64,000 nt of DNA, taken from positions 53,435-117,434 of the forward strand of contig MNYM01000038.1 in the NCBI GenBank assembly GCA_001873065.1. The letters run 5' to 3'. Made by a program: the position numbers and the translations under genes. This DNA comes from Flavobacteriaceae bacterium CG2_30_31_66. Lineage in GTDB: Bacteria; Bacteroidota; Bacteroidia; Flavobacteriales; Flavobacteriaceae. The notes under the pieces were generated by a model, which ran no database searches, had not been told where the DNA came from, and worked only from the letters and a program-made list of their open reading frames with translations. This document shows positions 26,445 through 34,008 of this stretch, piece after piece; position 1 is the stretch's first letter, and each line of letters opens with the position of its first letter.

Positions 26445-27122
26445 TCAATCTTCATATTCAGCTTTCAACAAAACAACATCTTGTTTTAGCTTTTCCATAT
26501 CATTTTTATCTGTTCCATCATAAAAACCACGAATTCTGCGCTCTTTATCAACCAAAATAAATTGTTCTGTGTGGATAAAATCGTCTTCTCCTCCATCACC
26601 ATCTTCAATCACCGCAAAATAACTTTTCCTCGCCAATTCGTAAATGTGTTTTTTATCTCCTGTTGTTACGTTCCATTTTCCATCAATTACTCCTTTATCA
26701 ATCGCATATTTTTTTAGAATTGGCACACTATCCATTTCTGGAGTTACAGAGTGTGACAAGAACATAATTTCAGCATCATTTTTATAATATTCCTGCAATT
26801 CATTCATATTATATGCCATTGCAATACAGATGTTTGTGCAACGTGTAAAGAAAAAATCAGCAATATAAATCTTGTTTTTATAATTGTTTTGAGTGATGAT
26901 TTCTCCATTTTGATTGATAAGTGAAAAATCAGCAATTGTATGATCTTTGGTGATGTGTTTTACAGAAACATCCACCAAACTTGGATTGACATCTGCAGGA
27001 CTGTAAATTTTCAATTTTTTATCCACTTTCAACAAATGATAAAAGACAGGAATGGCAATTGTAGAAAAAATTGCCAAAAAAATAAGCGTTGGAATTGATT
27101 TTTTAAAAAATTTGAGCTCCAT
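26445..27122 (-). CDS. SCO1/SenC-family protein
   Basis: Thioredoxin-like membrane-anchored protein; family members deliver copper to, or reduce, the CuA centre of cytochrome c oxidase. I chose ATG 27122 (225 aa), which places the membrane anchor (about 9-29) directly after MELKFFKK; the frame also extends to 27176. Copper ligands are visible: Cys95 and Cys99 in FTRCTNIC and His184 in DFIHTEQF. Not in an operon with oxidase genes here; a heme A synthase lies at 47.8 kb. Confidence 0.92.
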   Translation of the reverse strand: MELKFFKKSIPTLIFLAIFSTIAIPVFYHLLKVDKKLKIYSPADVNPSLVDVSVKHITKDHTIADFSLINQNGEIITQNNYKNKIYIADFFFTRCTNICIAMAYNMNELQEYYKNDAEIMFLSHSVTPEMDSVPILKKYAIDKGVIDGKWNVTTGDKKHIYELARKSYFAVIEDGDGGEDDFIHTEQFILVDKERRIRGFYDGTDKNDMEKLKQDVVLLKAEYED

Positions 27123-27233
27123 AAAAATGATTTCTGATGCAAATTTACGACTTATAAAAACCGTAAAAAACCACAAATTGCAAAACTGTCCTAAAATCTT
27201 TGTTAAAATAAAAATGTAACGAAATAAGTTCTT

Positions 27234-27262
27234 TTGAAACTCTCTATAAAAACGTACATTTG
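27234..27262 (+). promoter_or_regulatory. Promoter of rseP
   Basis: -33 TTG at 27234-27236, 18-base spacer, -7 TACATTTG at 27255-27262, 29 bases before the ATG. Both elements match the consensus. Confidence 0.75.
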
Positions 27263-27291
27263 TGCGTTTTTTAAATTTGATTTAACGCTGC

Positions 27292-28638
27292 ATGGAAATA
27301 CTTATCAAAGCATCTCAATTTATTTTAAGTTTATCTTTATTAATTGTTTTACACGAATTGGGACATTTTATTCCCGCAAAATTGTTTAAAACCCGAGTAG
27401 AAAAATTCTATTTATTTTTTGATTATAAGTTTTCGCTTTTCAAGAAAAAAATAGGAGAAACTGTCTATGGAATTGGTTGGATTCCTCTAGGTGGTTATGT
27501 AAAAATCTCAGGAATGATTGATGAAAGCATGGATACTGAGCAGATGAAACAACCTGCACAACCTTGGGAATTTCGTTCAAAACCAGCTTGGCAACGTTTG
27601 ATTATCATGTTGGGCGGGGTTTTTGTGAATTTTGTGTTGGGTATTTTTATTTATATCTGTTTGATGTGGGCTTATGGTGAAAATTATTTACCAAACGAAA
27701 ATGTAAAAGACGGAGTTTGGGTTCAGGATTCATTAGCAATTAATTTAGGATTGCAAACTGGAGACAAAATCTTAGCTGTTGATGGAGAAAAGGTGAAAAA
27801 ATTCCAAGATTTATCATTGGAATTTATCAACGGAAATAAATACACCATTGAAAGAAATGGAGAAGTAGTTGAGAAAGAAATTCCACAAAACTTTATTTCA
27901 CAATTGGTTGATCGTGGAAAAGATGCAGGTCCTTTTTTATATCCAAGATATCCATTTGTAATTGCGGGAATTTCTGAGAATTCACCAAATAAAGACGCAG
28001 ATTTACAAGCCAAAGATATTGTTACTGCCATCAACGGAACTCCATTAACTTATTTTGATGAAGCTCAAGGCGAATTGAATAAATATAAAAATCAAGCCAT
28101 ATCTATCACTGTAAAAAGAGGTTCTGAAACTAAAGAAATTGAATTAAAAGTAACCGAAGATGGGAAATTAGGAGTTGCTTTAGGGACGCTTTCATTTGGT
28201 GATTTAGAGAAACTTGGTTATTATAAATTGGAAACAATTGAATATTCATTTTTAGAGGCCATTCCTGCTGGATTTACAAAATCTTGGAAAACATTAACTG
28301 ATTATGTAAAACAATTAAAAAAAATATTCAATCCCAGCACAGGAGCTTACAAAGGTTTGGGTGGTTTTATTTCTATTGGAAGTATCTTTCCTGATGAATG
28401 GAGTGCTCAATCTTTCTGGAATATTACTGCATTTTTATCCATCATGCTTGGTTTTATGAACTTATTGCCAATTCCAGCTTTGGATGGTGGTCACGTAGTT
28501 TTCACACTTTGGGAAATGATTACTGGAAAAAAACCTGGAGATAAATTCCTAGAATATGCTCAAATCACTGGATTTATTTTATTGATTGCCTTGTTACTAT
28601 TTGCGAATGGAAACGACGTTATGAGATTGTTTAAATAG
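27292..28638 (+). CDS. rseP: Site-2 intramembrane zinc metalloprotease RseP
   Basis: 448 aa regulated intramembrane protease. HELGH (residues 21-25) in the first membrane helix gives the zinc ligands. Two PDZ-like stretches cover about 115-185 and 205-290, and LLPIPALDGGH near 395-405 provides the third ligand region. It probably releases membrane-bound anti-sigma factors and cleaves remnant signal peptides (family knowledge). Monocistronic, closed by a terminator. Confidence 0.95.
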   Translation: MEILIKASQFILSLSLLIVLHELGHFIPAKLFKTRVEKFYLFFDYKFSLFKKKIGETVYGIGWIPLGGYVKISGMIDESMDTEQMKQPAQPWEFRSKPAWQRLIIMLGGVFVNFVLGIFIYICLMWAYGENYLPNENVKDGVWVQDSLAINLGLQTGDKILAVDGEKVKKFQDLSLEFINGNKYTIERNGEVVEKEIPQNFISQLVDRGKDAGPFLYPRYPFVIAGISENSPNKDADLQAKDIVTAINGTPLTYFDEAQGELNKYKNQAISITVKRGSETKEIELKVTEDGKLGVALGTLSFGDLEKLGYYKLETIEYSFLEAIPAGFTKSWKTLTDYVKQLKKIFNPSTGAYKGLGGFISIGSIFPDEWSAQSFWNITAFLSIMLGFMNLLPIPALDGGHVVFTLWEMITGKKPGDKFLEYAQITGFILLIALLLFANGNDVMRLFK

Positions 28639-28662
28639 CAACATCCTACTTTATAAAATTAA

Positions 28663-28689
28663 AAAAGGCACTCGAATAGAGCGCCTTTT
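28663..28689. terminator. Bidirectional terminator between rseP and the zinc-ribbon gene
   Basis: AAAAGGC.CTC / GAG.GCCTTTT with one A/C mismatch and loop GAATA, between two convergent genes. Confidence 0.82.
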
Positions 28690-28692
28690 CTG

Positions 28693-28848
28693 TTAGATTT
28701 TAAAAGACCTATTGATTAATGCAAACCAAGTATAAAATGTGTTACACTTGTCGCAAGAATAACTTTTCGTACCTGGTAAAAATCTCAAAAGACCTTTTCT
28801 ACGCAATCTGTGCCTAGACACACATTTGCATCTTGGACAGTTTTTCAT
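28693..28848 (-). CDS. Small zinc-ribbon-like protein (51 aa)
   Basis: A short basic protein with two cysteine knuckles: NCPRCKC near the start and SCDKCNTFYTWF near residue 31-42, with RHRLRRKGLLRFLPG between. This looks like a minimal zinc ribbon; Bacteroidota carry similar small proteins of unknown function. The ATG at 28848 is preceded by an A-rich stretch. The stop codon is followed at once by the terminator at 28663-28689, which supports a real, short transcription unit. Nucleic acid binding is a guess from charge and fold. Confidence 0.72.
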   Translation of the reverse strand: MKNCPRCKCVSRHRLRRKGLLRFLPGTKSYSCDKCNTFYTWFALINRSFKI

Positions 28849-29096
28849 AAAATTTTTTTGTTTAGATACGACGAATGTAAAACATCTAAAAGAAAGAAAA
28901 AAATAGTAACCAATTAATTAAAGATTATTTAATACCGATAGAAAGTAATTCACTTTTCAGTAATTTAAACTAGGTAAAAATCATTTATTATTAGTATTAA
29001 AATTCGTTTTACGCCGTTTTTGAAGATTATAACTAAAAAAATCAGTTATAGAAGTTATTTTTTCCATTTATGACGATAAATACGTTCGATAACTTT

Positions 29097-29948
29097 CTAA
29101 AAGCTATTTATTTTTTTGACAGCATACTCATTTTTCCAATCAATCCATTTTTGTCCTCTGATACGTCTCATTATATTGTCAATATTTCGCATGATAAAAA
29201 TATTGTAAATCGCTTTTAAAAAATTTTTTGGTTTGTGCGCAATTGAACGCAAACTCATTGAAAAACCTGGAGTGATGTATTTCATATAATGCCAATAACC
29301 TTCAGGAATGTAGAGAACATTTCCATGCTCTAAATTTGTGATAAATCCTGTAGCTTTTTTCAATGCAGGCCATTTTTCAAAATCTGGGTTGGAAAAATCA
29401 ATATTTTCACTTGTGATTAAAGAAAACGGGGTTTTATATAAAAAGTCATTTTGTTGTTGGTCAAATAAAATAACTTCCTTTTTTCCGTGAAAATGAAAGT
29501 GAAAAATATTTGCCAAATCAATGTCATAATGCATAAAAGTATAAGAATCTTTTCCTCCGAAAAACAACATTGGGAGACCTTTCATCAATCTCAAACCAAA
29601 ATCAGGATAATAAAAATCGTATTGTAGAATTGGCACTTCTTTTAAAATATTCCAAAGAAAAATACGGAATTTTGTTGGTTCATTTTCAAGTAAATCAATA
29701 TAATCAGCCATTTTCATTTTGGCATGAGGCTCATTAAAACCATCTTGATAATTTACAGGTCTGTCATCATATAAAGGTACGATTTTTTCACCTGCAACTT
29801 TTTTCATATATGACAAATTCCATTTGGTAAACGCAGGCCAATCTTCAATAAAACGCTCAATAACGACTGGTTTTTGAGGCTTAAAATACTGTTTTAAAAA
29901 ATCTTTTTTTGTAATAGTTGCAACTCTTTCTACATGCAATAAATTCAT
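29097..29948 (-). CDS. Cupin/JmjC-like protein (Cupin_8)
   Basis: 283 aa, no signal peptide. The N-terminal part KPQKPVVIERFIEDWPAF is the entry segment of Cupin_8/JmjC-like Fe(II)/2-oxoglutarate oxygenases. MHYDIDLANIFHFHFHG (about 137-153) offers the HxD iron ligands, and EGYWHYMKY near 221 the distal His. Probably a hydroxylase acting on protein or RNA, but the substrate is unknown. A minus-strand -7 box TAACTTTG lies at 29975-29982. Confidence 0.82.
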   Translation of the reverse strand: MNLLHVERVATITKKDFLKQYFKPQKPVVIERFIEDWPAFTKWNLSYMKKVAGEKIVPLYDDRPVNYQDGFNEPHAKMKMADYIDLLENEPTKFRIFLWNILKEVPILQYDFYYPDFGLRLMKGLPMLFFGGKDSYTFMHYDIDLANIFHFHFHGKKEVILFDQQQNDFLYKTPFSLITSENIDFSNPDFEKWPALKKATGFITNLEHGNVLYIPEGYWHYMKYITPGFSMSLRSIAHKPKNFLKAIYNIFIMRNIDNIMRRIRGQKWIDWKNEYAVKKINSF

Positions 29949-29974
29949 ATCAATAAGTAATCAAAATAACTTTA

Positions 29975-29982
29975 CAAAGTTA
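29975..29982 (-). promoter_or_regulatory. -7 element for the cupin gene
   Basis: Minus-strand TAACTTTG, full match to TAnnTTTG, 27 bases before the ATG. Confidence 0.5.
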
Positions 29983-30022
29983 AGAAATTGTTATGAAATT
30001 CATAAAATTACTAATTACAAAA

Positions 30023-31846
30023 TTACATGTGAAATCTCAACCCAAAAAGAACATTACTTCTAGGCATTGGCACAAAACCTGATTCAATATAACCAGTTCC
30101 AAAAATATTATTTGCGGTAAAAGTAACATCAAACATTTTTAAATTTAAAATTACTGATGTGTCCCAAACATTATAACTTTGACCTGTAATTCGTTCTGCG
30201 TGTTTATAAATGATATTTTGCGTCATGTTTTTGAGGATTTTACTGGTAAATCTAGTTGTAAAATGATGCTTCAATGTGTTTAAAGAATATCTTGATAAGT
30301 CTTTGTTTTGGTCTAAAATATCATCTTTCAAAAACGAATAACCAATTGCAAATGTTTGATAAATTCCCAAAATTTTAAAATTATAATTTGCATCAAGCTC
30401 AAAACCTTGTGTATTTACTTTGGTAATATTATTAGCTGAAAAAACACTTTGAGAGGTGTTTGGTCTAATATAATCAATCAAATTTGTTGCATCTCTATTG
30501 AAAAATGCCATGCTTCCTGAAAAATTTTCACGATTGAATTTCACTCCAATTTCTTGAGAAAATGCCTCTTCTGGTTGCAAATTCTGATTTCCAATCGTAA
30601 CAGGGTCTCTGTAATACAAATCTGTATATGTAGGAATTCTGTAGGTTGTTCCCAAATTTCCATAGATTTTTACAGCCTCTGAAACTTGATATCCCATATC
30701 AACTCCTGGAAATGCATGAAATTTAAAATCAGAAAAATACGTAATGGCAACTCCTGGTGTGATGTCTAATTTAGCATCCAACAGTTGAAAACGATGTTCT
30801 AAAAATACATTTGCCATCATTCTGTGATGTTCTCCCAAATTATTACTACTAATAGAAACTCTTGAAACATCAATTCCAAAACCTGTAATTCCGACATTGG
30901 AAGTGTAAGAAGCATTTGTTTCAACACCCACTTTATTGGTGATGTGTAAATTTCTATAAAATTCAGGATTGTTTCTTCGCAATAAAAAAATATCTTGACC
31001 ACGTCTCCAATAAACTCTAGGTTTTATTTTGAATTTTTCGGTTTGAAATGTGGTTGAAACACCCATTAAACTGTTTTGAGTTTCTTCATATTCGTTAAAA
31101 GTTGGATTGGTTGTGTAGAAATTTTCAGCTCCGAATTTTTTATCAAAAAACGTTGCAATCATTTCAATAGGTTGCTTATTTTTATTGAAAACCCCTTTTA
31201 AAAAATAATTATAATTATTATAATCTGAATTATTTCGATAGCCATCAGAAGTCAAAGCGCCTGCATGAACTATCAAAGATGAATTTGAAAACTCTTTTCC
31301 AAGCGTTACAGAACCATTGAATTGCCCAAATGAACCTGTTTCAGCATTGATAGAAATTGGGGCATTCAACTTTTTTTTAGTTACAATATTGATGGCTCCT
31401 GAAAAGGCATTTTGCCCAAAAACCCTCGCTGCAGAACCTTTGATAATTTCAATTCGTTCAATCACTTCAATAGGTAAAGCTGCATTTAAAGTGTGATGAC
31501 CTGTTTGTGCATCATCCATTTTAATACCGTCGATCAACAATAACGTTTGGTCAAAACCTCCTCCTCTAATATATAAATCTGCTTGTGCACCTCCAGTTCC
31601 TCTTCTTCTAATATCCACTCCAGCAACTTGTTGCAACAAATCTGCTACATTGGTTGCTGCCCTATTTTTAATAATTTCAGCATTGATAATAATCATCGTT
31701 CTAGAATCTTTTTTGAAAGGCAATTCAATTCTTGTAGACGTAATAATCACTTCTTTTAAAGTATCTCTCTTTGAGTTTTCGTCTTGTGCTTGAGATGAAA
31801 TTATACTCAACAATAAAAATCCTGCAAAAAAACTTTTAACTTTCAT
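30023..31846 (-). CDS. TonB-dependent outer membrane receptor (BtuB/CirA-like)
   Basis: 607 aa with signal peptide MKVKSFFAGFLLLSIISSQAQ. DTLKEVIITST (about 28-38) is a TonB-box-like segment. The plug domain (45-150) includes VADLLQQVAGVDI, LYIRGGGFDQTLLLIDG and IEIIKGSAARVFGQNAFSG. A 22-strand-type barrel ends in the aromatic VLFGLRFHM. It lacks the CarboxypepD_reg N-domain seen in SusC-like receptors, so a small ligand such as a cofactor or chelate is more likely. I see no riboswitch in the 68 bases upstream. Divergent from the MocR-like regulator. Confidence 0.93.
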   Translation of the reverse strand: MKVKSFFAGFLLLSIISSQAQDENSKRDTLKEVIITSTRIELPFKKDSRTMIIINAEIIKNRAATNVADLLQQVAGVDIRRRGTGGAQADLYIRGGGFDQTLLLIDGIKMDDAQTGHHTLNAALPIEVIERIEIIKGSAARVFGQNAFSGAINIVTKKKLNAPISINAETGSFGQFNGSVTLGKEFSNSSLIVHAGALTSDGYRNNSDYNNYNYFLKGVFNKNKQPIEMIATFFDKKFGAENFYTTNPTFNEYEETQNSLMGVSTTFQTEKFKIKPRVYWRRGQDIFLLRRNNPEFYRNLHITNKVGVETNASYTSNVGITGFGIDVSRVSISSNNLGEHHRMMANVFLEHRFQLLDAKLDITPGVAITYFSDFKFHAFPGVDMGYQVSEAVKIYGNLGTTYRIPTYTDLYYRDPVTIGNQNLQPEEAFSQEIGVKFNRENFSGSMAFFNRDATNLIDYIRPNTSQSVFSANNITKVNTQGFELDANYNFKILGIYQTFAIGYSFLKDDILDQNKDLSRYSLNTLKHHFTTRFTSKILKNMTQNIIYKHAERITGQSYNVWDTSVILNLKMFDVTFTANNIFGTGYIESGFVPMPRSNVLFGLRFHM

Positions 31847-31885
31847 AAATGATGATTTAATAAACGAGGCAAAAGTCGTAATTTT

Positions 31886-31907
31886 CCGGACGATAAAACT
31901 CGTCCCG
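31886..31907. promoter_or_regulatory. GC-rich inverted repeat between TonB receptor and MocR-like gene
   Basis: GGACGA (31888-31893), 6-base spacer, TCGTCC (31900-31905); extended by one more matching pair outside, 7 of 8 positions. It stands out in AT-rich surroundings and lies 8 bases before the regulator start, so it is a good candidate operator for that regulator, possibly controlling both divergent genes. Confidence 0.6.
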
Positions 31908-31914
31908 TTTTAAA

Positions 31915-33414
31915 ATGAATACTAGTCCGGATTTTGATTTTTTTTCACAATTGATTCTTTTAGATAAAAGCGTATCAAATCCTTTATATATTCAGGTTTC
32001 TCAGCAAATTATCAATGCCATTCAACGCAATTATTTTGCAAAAGGCACTATACTTCCTGGGACACGATTATTATCAAAACTTCTAAAAGTTCACAGAAAT
32101 ACTGCAGTTGCTATTTACAATGAATTGGCATCACAAGGTTGGGTTGAAATCGTACCAAATAAAGGCACTTTTGTGTTGGAAATAGCTCAGAAAAATACAA
32201 AAATAAAAGCAAGTTCTCAAAAAATAAATGAGGCAAATACCTATGCTAATTTTACAGGATTTCCGTTTCAAAAATCATTTCATTTATCGCCAACAGAACA
32301 TTTTTCAAATGCTCAATATGTGATTAACGAGGGAAAACCAGACCTTCGCTTGCATCCTGTAAATGAGTTTAACAGATGGTTTAGCGCTGCAATGAAACGA
32401 AAAACGTTGCCAAAAAAATGGAATAAAAAAACAGGAGCTTCTTTTTCTGTATTTCAAACGCAACTTTGTAATTATCTAAATGCCACAAGAGGTTTTCGAA
32501 TTTTACCAGAAAATATCTTGAATACACGAAGTACAGAAATGAGTTTATACATTGTTTCTCAATTACTTATCAAAAAAAATGAGTTGGTTTTGGTTGGAAA
32601 TTTAAGTAATTATGCCTCCAATATGATTTTTCAAGAAGCTGGCGCTATTATCAAAACAATTCCCGTAGATGCAGAAGGTTTAGATATTGCATTTATCAAA
32701 AAAAACTTTGAAAATCAGCCAATTAGATGCGTTTATATATGTGCAAACAGAGATTATCCAACAACCGTAAAATTGAGTGCTGAACGTCGCTTGCAGTTGC
32801 TAGAACTTGCAAAAGAGTTTGGTTTTGCCATCATTGAAGATGATTACGATTATGATTTTCAGTTTGAAGGAAATGCTATATTGCCATTGGCAAGTGCAGA
32901 TGCCAATGGAATGGTTATTTATTTAGGAAAATTAGGACAATCGTTATTTCCAAGTTTTCAAACAGGATTTGTGGTTGCTCCTGAAAATTTGATTTCTGAA
33001 GCAAAAAATTATTTACAATTGTTAGATAAACAAGGTGATTTGATACAGGAGCAAATGCTTTCAGAGTTGATTCATGAAGGTGAAATACATCGTTTAATGA
33101 AAAAAAACAGTGTTGTGTATAAAAAAAGACAAGAAGTTTTCTGTAAACATTTAGAAACCTATTTTAAAAACATCATTTCTTGGGAAAAACCTTTAGGTGG
33201 TTTGGCTATTTGGTTGCAATTTCCATCAAAAATTCCATTGTTACAACTTGCGGAAGAAGCTGAAAAACAAGATCTCTTTCTTCCAAAAACAATTTTGTAT
33301 CAAGATAAAATTACTTGTGCAATTCGATTTGGATTTGGACATTTAAACGAAGAGGAAATTGAAATTGTTGTAAAAAAATTGAAAGATGCGTATGAGATGG
33401 TTTTAAAAAAATAA
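31915..33414 (+). CDS. MocR-type GntR/aminotransferase-fold transcription regulator, PLP site altered
   Basis: 499 aa. GntR winged helix at about 18-90 (NPLYIQVSQQIINAIQ, LPGTRLLSKLLKVHRNT), then a fold-type I aminotransferase domain. The region IIEDDYDYDF (307-316) matches the usual EDDYDSEF of MocR proteins. The Schiff-base segment reads YLGKLGQSLFPSFQTGF: Gln342 where MocR proteins have the PLP lysine and Gln349 where they have the phosphate-side Arg. The aminotransferase domain may therefore sense something other than PLP, or nothing. The short leader and the GC-rich repeat point to autoregulation. Confidence 0.85.
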   Translation: MNTSPDFDFFSQLILLDKSVSNPLYIQVSQQIINAIQRNYFAKGTILPGTRLLSKLLKVHRNTAVAIYNELASQGWVEIVPNKGTFVLEIAQKNTKIKASSQKINEANTYANFTGFPFQKSFHLSPTEHFSNAQYVINEGKPDLRLHPVNEFNRWFSAAMKRKTLPKKWNKKTGASFSVFQTQLCNYLNATRGFRILPENILNTRSTEMSLYIVSQLLIKKNELVLVGNLSNYASNMIFQEAGAIIKTIPVDAEGLDIAFIKKNFENQPIRCVYICANRDYPTTVKLSAERRLQLLELAKEFGFAIIEDDYDYDFQFEGNAILPLASADANGMVIYLGKLGQSLFPSFQTGFVVAPENLISEAKNYLQLLDKQGDLIQEQMLSELIHEGEIHRLMKKNSVVYKKRQEVFCKHLETYFKNIISWEKPLGGLAIWLQFPSKIPLLQLAEEAEKQDLFLPKTILYQDKITCAIRFGFGHLNEEEIEIVVKKLKDAYEMVLKK

Positions 33415-33482
33415 TTTTTGATTGAACTTCCTTTTTTATTTCGTTTCGCTTTTTGGTATCTTTACAAAGTTATTTTTTATCA

Positions 33483-33917
33483 ATGAATATTTCAAAAAAT
33501 CTTGTTTTTTTTACTCCAAAACCTTCCACTTCAGAGGGCGCTTTTTTATTAGATACAGGAATTTCTGCTGGTTTTCCTATTCCCGCAGATGATTTTGAAG
33601 CCACCAAAGTTTCATTGGATGAAGAACTTATCAAAAATAAAAATGCTACTTTTTTTGCCAAAGTAAAAGGTCAATCTATGATTGGTGCTGGACTTAACAA
33701 CGACGATTTGTTGGTCATTGACAGAAGTTTAGAACCTGAAAATAATAAAATTGCTGTGTGTTTTATTGACGGAGATTTTACGGTAAAAAGACTAAAAGTG
33801 AATGAAAATGGCATTTGGTTGCAACCCGAAAATCCAAATTATCCTATTATAAAAATAACTGAAGACAATGATTTTATGATTTGGGGGATTGTCACCAATG
33901 TGATTAAGAAAGTGTGA
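33483..33917 (+). CDS. umuD: UmuD-like autoproteolytic protein (S24 peptidase)
   Basis: 144 aa, from ATG 33483 (the frame opens a little earlier at 33453, without a good start). Self-cleaving serine-lysine protein of the LexA/UmuD family. Cleavage would fall in ISAGFPIPADD between Ala29 and Gly30, like Cys-Gly in E. coli UmuD. The catalytic Ser65 is in GQSMIGAG and Lys102 in FTVKRL. It lacks a DNA-binding domain, hence UmuD and not LexA. No umuC follows: the next gene is convergent beyond a terminator. Confidence 0.88.
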   Translation: MNISKNLVFFTPKPSTSEGAFLLDTGISAGFPIPADDFEATKVSLDEELIKNKNATFFAKVKGQSMIGAGLNNDDLLVIDRSLEPENNKIAVCFIDGDFTVKRLKVNENGIWLQPENPNYPIIKITEDNDFMIWGIVTNVIKKV

Positions 33918-33957
33918 TTTTAAATCTGTTTTCTAATTTTTAAAATTCATTATTCAT

Positions 33958-33987
33958 AAAAAACGCTGAACTTTCGTTCAGCGTTTT
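33958..33987. terminator. Bidirectional terminator after umuD
   Basis: AAACGCTGAAC / GTTCAGCGTTT, 11 bp perfect stem, loop TTTC, with A and T runs on either side, between convergent genes. Confidence 0.9.
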
Positions 33988-34008
33988 CTGTTTTTTAATA
34001 AGAAATCA

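Noticed and set aside
29991..30005. 7-1-7 inverted repeat TTATGAA-A-TTCATAA near the cupin promoter
   Set aside because: Several repeats of this size are expected by chance in 64 kb at this base composition, and half of it is not in a typical operator position.
31847..31914. Cobalamin riboswitch before the BtuB-like receptor
   Set aside because: Only 68 bases separate the start codons and no B12-box-like sequence is present.
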